NCBI RefSeq assembly: GCF_003201595.1
Contig: NZ_QJJS01000005.1
Location: forward strand, 212,688 to 276,687
Direction: 5' to 3'
Origin: Sphaerotilus hippei
GTDB lineage: Bacteria; Pseudomonadota; Gammaproteobacteria; Burkholderiales; Burkholderiaceae_C
Length of the DNA: 64,000 nucleotides
Shown: positions 1-8,016 of the stretch, in pieces
How positions within the stretch are numbered: position 1 is the stretch's first letter
Layout of the letters: every line of letters begins with the position of its first letter
The notes under the pieces: model-generated
Database searches by the model: none
What the model saw: only the letters and a program-made list of their open reading frames with translations
What the model was told of the DNA's origin: nothing
Program-made: the position numbers and the translations under genes

Positions 1-1198
1 GGCCCGGCCCGGTCAGCGTCAGCTCGCCGGGGGTGTAGCGCAGGCTCTGCGCCGGGGCGGACCCCGGCCAGGCGGTGGCGGCGGCCTGCAGCATCGGCTC
101 CAGATCGCTGTCACCCGGTCGGCCGGCGGCGGCGCGCAGGCGGTCGTTCTCGCGCTGCATCTGGATCGGGGCGTCGAGGATGGCGCGCACCTGCGGGTGG
201 CTGCTGCGCATGATCTGCATCACCGCCTCGCGGCGCTGCTGCAGGCCGCGGCGTTCATGCCAGGCCCAGGCGTTCAGGCCGATCAGCTGCACCGCCACCA
301 GGGCGGCCAGCCCCCAGCGCACGGGGCGCCAGTCCGGCGAGCGCAGCCGCTGCCAGCGCTCGCGCAGCACGGCCAGCCCGCGGTGGCGGGGCGCCAGCGC
401 AAACTGGCGCAGCTGCCAGGGGCTGGTCTGCGCGGCCAGCAGGCGCTCGGCCACCGGCCGCACCTGCACCGGCCGGCCCAGCCACTGCTCGGCCTGCGCG
501 GCCATCTTCGGGCTGGCGCTGGCCTCGATCGGCCCGTCGCCGAGCTGGCGCAGCCAGTGGCGGGCGCCGCTGCCCTGGGCCGGCCAGGTCGAGACGCCCC
601 GCGCATCGACGCAGGTGACGACCATCAGGGCGTCCTCGCGTTCCTGCAGCCCGGGGGCCGCATGCAGGTGCAGGCGCACCGTCGGGTGCGCCGCCGCCGG
701 ATCGGGCACCGCGTCCGGATCGACCGGCTCGGGCGGGGACAGCATCGGCACGACCCGGTCGACGCGGCGGTGCTGCTGCTCCAGCGTCTCGAGCGCACCG
801 GTCAGCCAGGCGCGGTCACAGCAGGCGACCCAGGTCGGCTGGCCGGGTCGGCTGTCGGGGGCCAGCGCGAGGTGCACCTGCTCGGGTTCGTCGAGCAGCG
901 CCTCCTCGAGCAGGCCGGCCAGGGCGGCGGCCATGCGGGCCGGAGGCGCCTTCGGGCAGGTCAGGCGGTGGAAGCTGATGTCGCTGTCACCGATCACCAG
1001 CACCGTCTGGCTGGCCGCGGGCAGCAGCGCGGCGGCGCAGCAGCCTTCGCTGCTGATGCCGCGCCCGTCGGTGCTCAGCGCATAGCGGAACTCGGCGCCG
1101 GCCAGCGCCGCACCACCGGCCGGGACGGTCGGTGGCACGACCGGTTGAAGGGGGTGCCAGCGCGGTCGCGCGGGCAGCAGGATCAGGAGCAGGCTCAT
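1..1198 (-). CDS. gspL: Type II secretion system protein GspL (C-terminus cut by window edge)
   Basis: GspL is the inner-membrane component that links the GspE ATPase to the pseudopilus platform of the type II secretion system. The ATG at 1196-1198 opens a frame that stays open to the left edge, showing about 399 residues. It has an actin-like cytoplasmic half, a single hydrophobic segment at about residues 293-312, and the start of the periplasmic ferredoxin-like region. It lies 71 bases after gspK on the same strand, the normal gsp order. The last residues of the protein and any gspM/gspN lie outside the window. The family call rests on architecture and position. Confidence 0.88.
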   Translation of the reverse strand, partial: MSLLLILLPARPRWHPLQPVVPPTVPAGGAALAGAEFRYALSTDGRGISSEGCCAAALLPAASQTVLVIGDSDISFHRLTCPKAPPARMAAALAGLLEEALLDEPEQVHLALAPDSRPGQPTWVACCDRAWLTGALETLEQQHRRVDRVVPMLSPPEPVDPDAVPDPAAAHPTVRLHLHAAPGLQEREDALMVVTCVDARGVSTWPAQGSGARHWLRQLGDGPIEASASPKMAAQAEQWLGRPVQVRPVAERLLAAQTSPWQLRQFALAPRHRGLAVLRERWQRLRSPDWRPVRWGLAALVAVQLIGLNAWAWHERRGLQQRREAVMQIMRSSHPQVRAILDAPIQMQRENDRLRAAAGRPGDSDLEPMLQAAATAWPGSAPAQSLRYTPGELTLTGPG

Positions 1199-1269
1199 GG
1201 GTGGGGGCGCAAGTGCCGGCGATTGTAGGGGGCCGATTCGACAGGATGACGTCTGCCGGATGTTTCATT

Positions 1270-2262
1270 TCAGGGCTGGAAACCCGGGCTGGCCACACGC
1301 TCCGGCGCGATGCGCTCGGTGCGCAGGATGCGCAGGTTGTTCATGTCCCGGCGTTCGATCAGCGAGCGCTGCGTCACCACCAGGTCTTCGGTGCGCAGCG
1401 CGCCCACCACCTCGAAATACTGGGTGCTGACGCTGGTGCGGGCCGGGTCCGGGCTGACCTGCGCGCCCAGCAGCGGCGTGGCGTCGCCGATGTTGCGCAG
1501 CGGATCGCTGCGGCGGTGCTGGATCAGCCGGTCCACGCCGGCCAGGTCGCTGCCCACGAGCACGGCGGCCAGCACCTCCCGGGAGGCGGTGTTGAGGTTG
1601 ACCGGGGTCGCCACGGGCAGCAGCGTCACCTGCGGCAGCAGCAGCTGCAGGCTGAGCGGGTCCAGGCCCAGCCAGCCGAGCTGCTCGGCGCGCTCGGGCA
1701 TCAGCGGGGTCTCGCTGCCGCCGTCGCTGTCCTGGCCGCCGCTGGCGGGCTGGGCCCGTCGCAGGGCGCTGGCCAGGCGGTCGGCGGTGTCCTCGGCCAG
1801 GCCGACCTGCCGGCACAGCCGCTGCAGCGTCAGCAGCTCGGCGGGCACGACCTTGCCCTGCTGCACCACGTTGCGCAGGTTGTAGCGGGCCTGGGCGTCG
1901 CTGATCGCGCCCGACAGGAAAGCGTCGGGTGCATCGTCGCTGTGGTCCCGGTCCGCGGCCAGGAAGGTCGACAGCCGGGCTTCGGCCAGCGGCACGGCCC
2001 AGGGCTCGCCGAGGTGATCGACCGCGGCCGCGCTGCCCTTGGTGCGGGCATCCTCGCGCAGGATCAGCAGCGTCCAGTCGAGCGCGCCCTGCAGCACCCA
2101 GGCGGCCTGGGCCTGGCCCCGTTCGGCCTGCTCGACCTGGAGCGTGCGCCACTGCTGCCAGACCATGCCGCTGGCCAGCGTGGCCACCAGCGCCACGATG
2201 ATCATCGCGGTGAGCAGCGCGGCACCGGCCTGGCGCCGCGCCGGAGCGGGGCGGCCGCTCAT
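1270..2262 (-). CDS. gspK: Type II secretion minor pseudopilin GspK
   Basis: GspK caps the tip of the type II secretion pseudopilus together with GspI and GspJ. The 330-residue protein begins with a short basic leader, a prepilin-type cleavage site (Gly before Ala-Ala-Leu-Leu) and a hydrophobic helix at about residues 14-34. It lacks the Glu at mature position 5, as expected for GspK but not for the other pseudopilins. The large globular domain and the helix-hairpin-helix-like VNLNTAS segment near residue 220 fit the family. Its start overlaps the gspJ stop by four bases (ATGA), implying translational coupling. Confidence 0.93.
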   Translation of the reverse strand: MSGRPAPARRQAGAALLTAMIIVALVATLASGMVWQQWRTLQVEQAERGQAQAAWVLQGALDWTLLILREDARTKGSAAAVDHLGEPWAVPLAEARLSTFLAADRDHSDDAPDAFLSGAISDAQARYNLRNVVQQGKVVPAELLTLQRLCRQVGLAEDTADRLASALRRAQPASGGQDSDGGSETPLMPERAEQLGWLGLDPLSLQLLLPQVTLLPVATPVNLNTASREVLAAVLVGSDLAGVDRLIQHRRSDPLRNIGDATPLLGAQVSPDPARTSVSTQYFEVVGALRTEDLVVTQRSLIERRDMNNLRILRTERIAPERVASPGFQP

Positions 2263-2930
2263 GGGTGCACCAGCCTGAGGTCACGCGTGATCGTGCCGCC
2301 CCCGGCGGGCTCGACCACCAGGCGCACGCCCTTGGGCAGGGCCTCGCGCCGCGTGCCGCTGCCACCGGACGAGCCGGATCCGGCGCCACCGCTGGCCGGC
2401 GTGGCGGAGGCCATCACGTCGCCGCTGGACTGGGCGTTGCTCCAGGTCGTGTCGCTGCCGTGCATGGTGTAGAGCTGCCAGCCCTGCACGCCGGGCATGA
2501 CCAGCACGTCGGCCGGGTCGTTGCCCACCAGCTGCAGGCTGCGCAGCCAGGCCTCCTGCAGGGCGGCCGAGGTGGTCACGGCCGGTGCGGTCCAGCGGTG
2601 CAGGCCGTCCGAGCGCAGCGTCCAGACGACCACCTGCACGCCGTCGGCCTGCCGGCGGGTCAGGCGCACCAGCGGGCCCTCGAAGTCCAGCCCGGGCACG
2701 ACGCCGCTGTCGGCCAGCCCCTTGAGGTCGGCTTCCCACTGGGCCATCACGGTCTGCAGCCGCATCAGCCCGTCGGTGCGCGCCTGGGCCACGTCGCGGG
2801 TGCGCATCACGCTGGCGATGCCCTGCCAGGCCATGCCCGACATGACCGCGAAGATGAACAGCGCGACCATCACCTCGATCAGCGTGAAGCCGTGCGGGCG
2901 CTGCGGCCCCGGGGGGTGGCGGGTGGGCAT
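2259..2930 (-). CDS. gspJ: Type II secretion minor pseudopilin GspJ
   Basis: This 223-residue protein is a minor pseudopilin of the secretion pseudopilus tip. The N-terminus carries the class III leader GFTLIEVMVALFIF, in which the prepilin peptidase would cut after Gly and methylate Phe, followed by the hydrophobic assembly helix. The Glu at mature position 5 is present. The C-terminal part contains a Gly/Ser-rich stretch near residues 180-195 (GGAGSGSSGGSG) that looks like a flexible loop. It sits six bases downstream of gspI and overlaps gspK by four bases. Confidence 0.92.
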   Translation of the reverse strand: MPTRHPPGPQRPHGFTLIEVMVALFIFAVMSGMAWQGIASVMRTRDVAQARTDGLMRLQTVMAQWEADLKGLADSGVVPGLDFEGPLVRLTRRQADGVQVVVWTLRSDGLHRWTAPAVTTSAALQEAWLRSLQLVGNDPADVLVMPGVQGWQLYTMHGSDTTWSNAQSSGDVMASATPASGGAGSGSSGGSGTRREALPKGVRLVVEPAGGGTITRDLRLVHP

Positions 2931-2936
2931 CGGCGT

Positions 2937-3311
2937 TCAGTAGCGGTAGCGGGGCGTGACCGTGCTCAGGCGCACGAGCGCGTCGCCGCGGTCATCGAAC
3001 ATCTGCACGTCGACGCGGCGGAAGTTCGGATTGGGCGTGGGCCGCACCTGCAGCACGCCGCGGTAGCTGCGGCCGGCCTGGTCGCAGCTGAAGTCGCTGT
3101 CGCCGACGGAGGGGAACTGGCCCTGCAGGCGCAGCCCGGTGAGCTGGTTGTCGGCGCACCACTGCGCGGCCAGCGTGTCGGCCAGGCGTTCGGTGTTGTG
3201 CACCAGCGCGCCGGAGGCCCGCATCGCCGACCCCAGCGTCACCGCCACGATGGCCAGCGCGACCAGCACCTCGATCAGCGTCATGCCGCGCTGCGCCGGG
3301 CCGGCCCTCAT
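2937..3311 (-). CDS. gspI: Type II secretion minor pseudopilin GspI
   Basis: GspI is a small minor pseudopilin that starts tip assembly with GspJ and GspK. The 124-residue product has the prepilin motif GMTLIEVLVALAIVAV at about residues 9-24 with Glu at mature position 5, and the usual short globular domain ending in a WCADNQLTGLRLQG-like region. Its ATG overlaps the gspH stop by four bases. Length and order match gspI in other Burkholderiales. Confidence 0.93.
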   Translation of the reverse strand: MRAGPAQRGMTLIEVLVALAIVAVTLGSAMRASGALVHNTERLADTLAAQWCADNQLTGLRLQGQFPSVGDSDFSCDQAGRSYRGVLQVRPTPNPNFRRVDVQMFDDRGDALVRLSTVTPRYRY

Positions 3312-3793
3312 TCGTTCACCACGGCAAAGGGCCCCAGGCCGTCGGTGGCCAGCACCAGGTGCCGGTCGCCCATCAGCAGCTCGATGCGCTGCCCGGACAG
3401 GATGGGGTCGGGCCCCAGCCGCACCATCGCCTGGCGCTCGGGCAGGCGGACCTGGATCAGGGCGTGGCTGTCGGCGTCGAGCCAGCGGTCGGGCAGCGCG
3501 TGGCGGGGCGGCAGGCCCTCGAAGCGGAAGTCCTGCTGTGCATCACCCTGGGCCGAAGGGCCGGGCACCCAGCGCACCTCGATGCCCAGCGCCCGCGACT
3601 GCGCCCGCCCGGCCTCGAGCAGCAGCGCCAGCCGCTCGCCTTCGCGCGCCAGCCGGGCGTGGGCCGGATCCGGCACGGCCAGCGTGACCAGCGCGCTGGC
3701 CAGCGCGATGATCGCCACCACCACCATCAGCTCGAGCAGGCTGAAGCCGCGCGACGGTCCGGGCAGGGTCGGCACGCGGCCGCGGGTCCGCAC
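3308..3793 (-). CDS. gspH: Type II secretion minor pseudopilin GspH
   Basis: GspH is a minor pseudopilin of the type II secretion system. The prepilin motif GFSLLELMVVVAIIAL is clear, followed by a domain of about 130 residues. No ATG exists between the gspG stop and the motif, so the start must be a GTG. The one at 3791-3793 gives 161 residues and leaves 11 bases after gspG. A second GTG at 3773-3775 would give 155 residues. Neither has a strong ribosome-binding site, which fits coupling to gspG translation. The family call is firm; the start is not. Confidence 0.85.
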   Translation of the reverse strand: MRTRGRVPTLPGPSRGFSLLELMVVVAIIALASALVTLAVPDPAHARLAREGERLALLLEAGRAQSRALGIEVRWVPGPSAQGDAQQDFRFEGLPPRHALPDRWLDADSHALIQVRLPERQAMVRLGPDPILSGQRIELLMGDRHLVLATDGLGPFAVVNE

Positions 3794-3804
3794 GGGCGGG
3801 GCGT

Positions 3805-4233
3805 TTATTGCCAGGACCCGAGGTCGGCGTCCTTGCCCTCGCCGCCGGGCTGGCCGTCGGCGCCGAGGCTGAACACGTCGATCTCGCCTTTCACGCCCGG
3901 GTTGGCGAACTGGTAGCCGCGGCCCCAGGGGTCGTTGGGCAGCTTGTCCAGGTAAGGCTTCCAGTTGCCCGGCACCGGCGAGGCGGTGGGGCGCGCGACC
4001 AGCGCCGACAGGCCCTGCTCGCCGGTGGGGTAGCGCTGGTTGTCGAGCTTGTAGAGCTTGAGCGCCTGCATCAGGTTGTTGACGTCGGTGCGGGCCGCGG
4101 TGATGCGGGCGTCGTCGGCGCGGTCCAGCACGTTGGGCACGATCAGCGCGGCCAGCACGCCGATGATGACCAGCACCACCATCAGTTCGATCAGGGTGAA
4201 GCCGCGCTGCGCGGCAAGTCTCAGGCTGTTCAT
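3805..4233 (-). CDS. gspG: Type II secretion major pseudopilin GspG
   Basis: GspG is the major pseudopilin that forms the shaft of the secretion pseudopilus. The ATG at 4231-4233 gives 142 residues, the usual family length. The leader ends in GFTLIELMVVLVIIGVLAALIVPNV with Glu at mature position 5. The C-terminal domain has the GspG hallmarks YPTGEQGLSAL and LPNDPWGRGY and ends near the Asp-rich calcium-binding region. It is the first gene of the minus-strand gsp operon and faces away from gspC, so the operon promoter should lie in 4234-4310. Confidence 0.95.
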   Translation of the reverse strand: MNSLRLAAQRGFTLIELMVVLVIIGVLAALIVPNVLDRADDARITAARTDVNNLMQALKLYKLDNQRYPTGEQGLSALVARPTASPVPGNWKPYLDKLPNDPWGRGYQFANPGVKGEIDVFSLGADGQPGGEGKDADLGSWQ

Positions 4234-4310
4234 CGCGGGGTGGGGGAATCGTTGCAGGGGTCGGGGCGGACCCGCCGGGGCGGGCAGATCGTCGATCATA
4301 ATGCGCCCCC

Positions 4311-4877
4311 ATGGCAGCACGTTGGACAGCATGGTGGGTGTGGGCGATCGTCGCGGCAACGCTGGTGTTCTGGGGGTTGCGCCTGACGGCGTCGTCGATT
4401 CCGGTGCCTGCCGAGGCCCGTCTGGTCGGCAACGAGCAGGTCGCCCGCGGGGACGTGGCCCGGCTGTTGCGCAGCGGCCCGGCCGCACCGGCTCCCGCCC
4501 CCGCGGTGGCGAGTCGCTTCCGTGTCGTCGGGGTGGTGGCTTCGGCCCGCCCGGACGAGTCCGGCCTCGTGATGCTCGCGTTCGATGAGCAGCCGCCGCG
4601 CACCTTCCGGGCCGGCCAGGTCGTCGACGGCGACCTGATCGTGCAGCGCATCGAGGCCCGGCGCGTCGAGCTCGGCCCGAGGGGGCAGGCGGCGACGATC
4701 GTGCTGGAACTGGCGCCGCTGCCGGTGGCCACCGTCGCCACGCTGGCGAACGCGGCCGGTGGCCCGGGCGCACCCGCGGCCCAGGCCAACCCCGCGCCGC
4801 CGGTCGGCCTGTCGCCTCCGTCCGCGCCCCCGGCCCGTCCGGCCGACGGCGAAGCGGACGCCTCGCCGCCGCGCTGA
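4311..4877 (+). CDS. gspC: Type II secretion system protein GspC
   Basis: GspC couples the inner-membrane platform to the GspD secretin. The 188-residue protein has a short cytoplasmic start, a membrane segment at about residues 6-22 (WWVWAIVAATLVFWGLRL) and a periplasmic homology region at about residues 60-125. The Pro/Ala-rich tail from about residue 140 shows no PDZ domain, so this is the short GspC type. It is transcribed away from gspGHIJKL, as in other Burkholderiales. It converges on the CobT-like gene with only six bases between the stops. Confidence 0.85.
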   Translation: MAARWTAWWVWAIVAATLVFWGLRLTASSIPVPAEARLVGNEQVARGDVARLLRSGPAAPAPAPAVASRFRVVGVVASARPDESGLVMLAFDEQPPRTFRAGQVVDGDLIVQRIEARRVELGPRGQAATIVLELAPLPVATVATLANAAGGPGAPAAQANPAPPVGLSPPSAPPARPADGEADASPPR

Positions 4878-4883
4878 CCGCGG

Positions 4884-6023
4884 TCAGAAGTCGGGCGTGC
4901 TCGGCAGGGTGCGCAGGAACTCCCGCACCGGCGCCTCGGCGACCGGGTCTTCCGTGCGCAGCTGCTGCGGCGGCAGCGGCTCGACGGTGTCGGCGACATC
5001 GCTCAGCAGCGCCGCGGCCGCGCTGACGAGCGGCCAGCTCAGCGCGATGCCCGTGCCGTCGATGCTGTTCATGCCCAGCGCGAGCAGCGCGGTGCTCTCC
5101 AGCGAGTCCAGCACGGCATCGAGTCCGGCGTGTTCGGTGCTGCGGCAGAAGATGCAGTAGTCGGCCACCGGGCCGGCGATCTGGGCCGCGACGATCAGCG
5201 CCGCGCAGGCGCTCAGCCCGTCGACCAGCAGCAGGCTGCGCCGCTCGGCGGCCTTGAGCATGGCGCCGACCATCATCGCGGTCTCGAAGCCGCCGAAGGC
5301 GGCCAGGGCCTCGACTGGATCGTCGATGCCGGTGTGGCGGCTCTGGGCCGCCTGCAGCACCGAGACCAGGTGGTCGAGCTCGGTCGCCTCCATGGCCGGG
5401 CCGCTGCGCAGGATGGCGTGCAGCGGCACGTCGATCAGGCGCGAGATCAGCAGCGCGGAGGCCTCGTGGCTGCCCACGCCGATGCCGGCGCAGCCCAGCA
5501 CGTTGCCCGGCATCGACTCGACGATCTCCATGCCGGCGCGGATGGCCGCGTGCACCTGCTCCAGCGTCATCGCCTGCGCGACCCGGCAGTTGCGGGTGCC
5601 GTGGGCGATCTTGCGGGCCAGCAGGCCGGGGCAGCGCGGCACCGGCTCGGCCAGGCCGCTGTCGACCACCTCGACCGTCAGGCCCTGATGGTGGGCGAAC
5701 ACCGGCAGCGGCACCCGGCTGTGCAGGATGTCGTTGACCACCGCCGTGGTCGAGTGCGCCAGCGGCGAGCTCACGTCGACCGCCAGGCCGTGGTCACCGG
5801 CGAAGACCAGCAGGCGCGGCTGGCGCAGCCGCGGGCGCAGCGAGGCCTGCACCAGGCCGATGCGCACCGCCAGCGGCTCCAGCTCGCCCAGGTGGCCGGC
5901 CAGGCGGGTGCGTCGGTCGAGCTTGCCGAGCAGGGCGGTCTCGAGCTCGGGGTGATCGGTGGGGGTGATCAGAGGGGAGTCGTCGGTGAACATCGTGGCT
6001 GCCGCAACGGGGGGATCCCGCAT
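4884..6023 (-). CDS. CobT-like phosphoribosyltransferase homologue with altered active-site residues
   Basis: The family is nicotinate-nucleotide:dimethylbenzimidazole phosphoribosyltransferase (CobT), which activates the lower ligand in cobalamin assembly. The protein of about 379 residues shows the conserved LLVFAGDHGLA (near 73-81), GTRN (near 142), EALAAFGGFETA (near 239-249) and LLLVDGLSACAA blocks. Two hallmark glutamates are missing. The usual GEMGIGN block reads CAGIGVGS, and the usual LGEGTG block reads SIDGTG. By family knowledge the latter Glu is the catalytic base in Salmonella CobT, so activity or substrate may differ. No other cobalamin gene is in view. The start is uncertain: ATG at 6023, GTG at 6026 or ATG at 5993 are possible, none with a clear ribosome-binding site. 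Confidence 0.75.
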   Translation of the reverse strand: MRDPPVAAATMFTDDSPLITPTDHPELETALLGKLDRRTRLAGHLGELEPLAVRIGLVQASLRPRLRQPRLLVFAGDHGLAVDVSSPLAHSTTAVVNDILHSRVPLPVFAHHQGLTVEVVDSGLAEPVPRCPGLLARKIAHGTRNCRVAQAMTLEQVHAAIRAGMEIVESMPGNVLGCAGIGVGSHEASALLISRLIDVPLHAILRSGPAMEATELDHLVSVLQAAQSRHTGIDDPVEALAAFGGFETAMMVGAMLKAAERRSLLLVDGLSACAALIVAAQIAGPVADYCIFCRSTEHAGLDAVLDSLESTALLALGMNSIDGTGIALSWPLVSAAAALLSDVADTVEPLPPQQLRTEDPVAEAPVREFLRTLPSTPDF

Positions 6024-6085
6024 CACGGCCGCATTGTGCTCGCCGGGCTTGCGCCCGCCGTGCTACGAAGTCACGCTGCGCCCCG

Positions 6086-7717
6086 TCAGCGCAGGAAGAG
6101 TCGGTAGACCGGGTTGTCGCTCTCTTCCACCCAGGGGTAGTCCAGCGTGTTGAGGAAGCGGCGGAAGCTCGCCCGGTCGCTGCGCGGCACCTGGATGCCC
6201 ACCAGGATGCGGCCGTAGTCCGCGCCCTGGTTGCGGTAGTGGAACAGGCTGATGTTCCAGCTCGGGTGCAGGCTCGACAGGAAGCGCATCAGCGCGCCGG
6301 GCCGCTCGGGGAAGACGAAGCGGAACAGCCGCTCGTTCTCGGTGAGGGGCGAATGCCCGCCGACCATGTGGCGCAGATGCTCCTTGGCCAGGTCGTCGTG
6401 GCTGAGGTCGATCGCGTCGAAGCCGTGCTGGCGGAAGGTGTCGGCGATCTCGACCGACTCGCCGCGCCGGCTCATGCCCACGCCGACGAAGATGTGCGCC
6501 ACCCGCTCGTCGGAGATGCGGTAGTTGAACTCGGTCACGCTGCGCGGGCCGAGCAGCTCGCAGAAGCGCCGGAACGAGCCCCGCTCCTCCGGGATCGTGA
6601 CGGCGAACAGCGCCTCCCGCTCCTCGCCCATCTCGGCCCGTTCGGCCACGAAGCGCAGCCGGTCGAAGTTCATGTTCGCGCCGCAGGTGATGGCCACGAA
6701 GGTCTTGCCGGTGCAGCCGGTGCGCTCCACGTACTGCTTGACGGCCGCCACGCTCAGGCCGCCCGAGGGCTCGATGATCGAGCGCGTGTCCTGGAACACG
6801 TCCTTGATGGCTGCGCAGACCGCGTCGGTGTCGACCACCATGAACTCGTCGACCAGCTCGCGCGCGATGCGGAAGGTCTCCTCGCCCACCTGCTTGACGG
6901 CGGTGCCGTCGGCGAACAGGCCGACGTCGTTGAGCCGCACCCGCTTGCCGGCCTGGACCGAGCGCATCATCGCGTCCGAGTCGGTGGTCTGCACGCCGAT
7001 GACCCGGATCTCCGGGCGCACCGCCTTCAGGTAGGCGGCCACGCCCGAGATCAGTCCGCCCCCGCCGATGGCCACGAAGACCGCGTCGATCGGGCCCTGG
7101 TGCTGGCGCAGGATCTCCATCGCGATCGTGCCCTGGCCGGCGATGACCAGCGGGTCGTCGAAGGGGTGCACGAAGGTCAGGTGGTCGCGCTGCGCGATCT
7201 GGACCGCGGTCTCGTAGGCATCGGAGTAGCTGTCGCCCTCCAGCACCACCTCGCCCTTCAGGGCACGGACGGCATCGACCTTGACCTGCGGGGTCGTGCG
7301 GGGCATCACGATCAGCGCCCGGCAGCCCAGGCGCTGCGCGCCCAGCGCCACGCCCTGGGCGTGGTTGCCGGCCGACGCGCAGATCACGCCGCGCGCCAGT
7401 TCCTCGGCCGACAGGTGGGCCATCTTGTTGTAGGCGCCACGCAGCTTGAAGCTGAAGACCGGCTGGTTGTCTTCGCGCTTGAGCAGCACCTGGTTGCCCA
7501 GCCGCGCCGACAGGTTGCGTGCGGTCTCGAGCTCGGTCTCGCGAGCCACGTCGTAGACCTTGGCGGTCAGGATGCGTGGCAGGTAGCGACTCAGGATGGC
7601 TTCGCGCGGCGTCGGGCCGGTGCCGGCCCGGGGCTTGCGGCGTGCGGCGGTGGCCGAGGGAGGGGTGTCCGGGACAGAGGCGGGGCTGGTGGAACGCTTG
7701 GCGCGCGCGGTGGGCAT
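6086..7717 (-). CDS. ilvA: Threonine ammonia-lyase, biosynthetic
   Basis: IlvA deaminates threonine to 2-oxobutanoate, the first committed step of isoleucine synthesis, using pyridoxal phosphate. The catalytic domain has the PLP lysine K91 in SFKLRGAYN, the SAGNHAQGVA loop and the Gly-rich IGGGGLISGVA phosphate loop. The C-terminus carries two ACT-like regulatory domains, near 345-420 and 440-520, so feedback control by isoleucine and valine is expected. The ATG at 7715-7717 gives 543 residues. The N-terminal extension of about 40 Pro/Ala/Arg-rich residues is longer than usual. An RNA element with an intrinsic terminator lies 55 bases upstream on the same strand. Confidence 0.95.
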   Translation of the reverse strand: MPTARAKRSTSPASVPDTPPSATAARRKPRAGTGPTPREAILSRYLPRILTAKVYDVARETELETARNLSARLGNQVLLKREDNQPVFSFKLRGAYNKMAHLSAEELARGVICASAGNHAQGVALGAQRLGCRALIVMPRTTPQVKVDAVRALKGEVVLEGDSYSDAYETAVQIAQRDHLTFVHPFDDPLVIAGQGTIAMEILRQHQGPIDAVFVAIGGGGLISGVAAYLKAVRPEIRVIGVQTTDSDAMMRSVQAGKRVRLNDVGLFADGTAVKQVGEETFRIARELVDEFMVVDTDAVCAAIKDVFQDTRSIIEPSGGLSVAAVKQYVERTGCTGKTFVAITCGANMNFDRLRFVAERAEMGEEREALFAVTIPEERGSFRRFCELLGPRSVTEFNYRISDERVAHIFVGVGMSRRGESVEIADTFRQHGFDAIDLSHDDLAKEHLRHMVGGHSPLTENERLFRFVFPERPGALMRFLSSLHPSWNISLFHYRNQGADYGRILVGIQVPRSDRASFRRFLNTLDYPWVEESDNPVYRLFLR

Positions 7718-7771
7718 GGGATGGTCTGCGGCTGGCGGGTCAGGGAGCCTTCGATCATAAGCCGCACGGGC

Positions 7772-7802
7772 AAAAAAAAGCCCGAGGCATGAACCTCGGG
7801 CT
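7772..7802 (-). terminator. Strong intrinsic terminator of the RNA element upstream of ilvA
   Basis: On the minus strand a perfect nine-base stem (AGCCCGAGG with CCTCGGGCT) with a six-base loop is followed by eight T residues at 7779-7772. It points towards ilvA and ends about 55 bases before its start codon. It therefore cannot terminate ilvA and must end a transcript starting above 7802. Confidence 0.9.
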
Positions 7803-7879
7803 GAATCCACCTTTAGAGGAGGGTGGAGGAGACAATCGGTGTGAGGGCAAACCAGTAATGCTGATTCAGCGCAACACGT
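7772..7879 (-). ncRNA. Candidate small RNA A with anti-Shine-Dalgarno motif (or ilvA leader)
   Basis: The predicted transcript of about 108 bases runs from the promoter at 7886-7914 to the terminator at 7772-7802. It contains GTCTCCTCC at 7833-7825, complementary to a GGAGGAGAC ribosome-binding site. A hairpin (TCCACC at 7827-7822 with GGTGGA at 7811-7806) carries a second CTCCTC in its loop. A long-range pairing, GCTGAATC (7870-7863) with GATTCAGC (7807-7800), closes the structure. No leader peptide rich in Ile, Val, Leu or Thr codons was found, which argues against classical ilv attenuation. A related element lies at 63625-63750. The design resembles the CcsR/cuckoo RNAs of alphaproteobacteria; homology is not claimed. 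Confidence 0.6.
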
Positions 7880-7885
7880 GATACA

Positions 7886-7914
7886 AGTTTAACCCAATCG
7901 ATGCTGCATTGCAA
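7886..7914 (-). promoter_or_regulatory. Sigma-70-like promoter for RNA A
   Basis: On the minus strand TTGCAA (7914-7909) and TAAACT (7891-7886) are separated by exactly 17 bases, each matching the consensus at four of six positions. Transcription would start near 7879. Confidence 0.5.
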
Positions 7915-8016
7915 CGCAGGCCGTCAAGACCGATGAAACGCCGGTCGGGAACGGGACGGGGAGGGCATGGCGATAATCCGCCCGATCCCCTCACCGAGAC
8001 ACGGAAGCACGCAATC

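Noticed and set aside
7717..7879. Classical ribosome-mediated attenuation of ilvA
   Set aside because: No short frame rich in Ile, Val, Leu or Thr codons leads into the terminator, and the same layout recurs at 63625-63750 before an unrelated gene.
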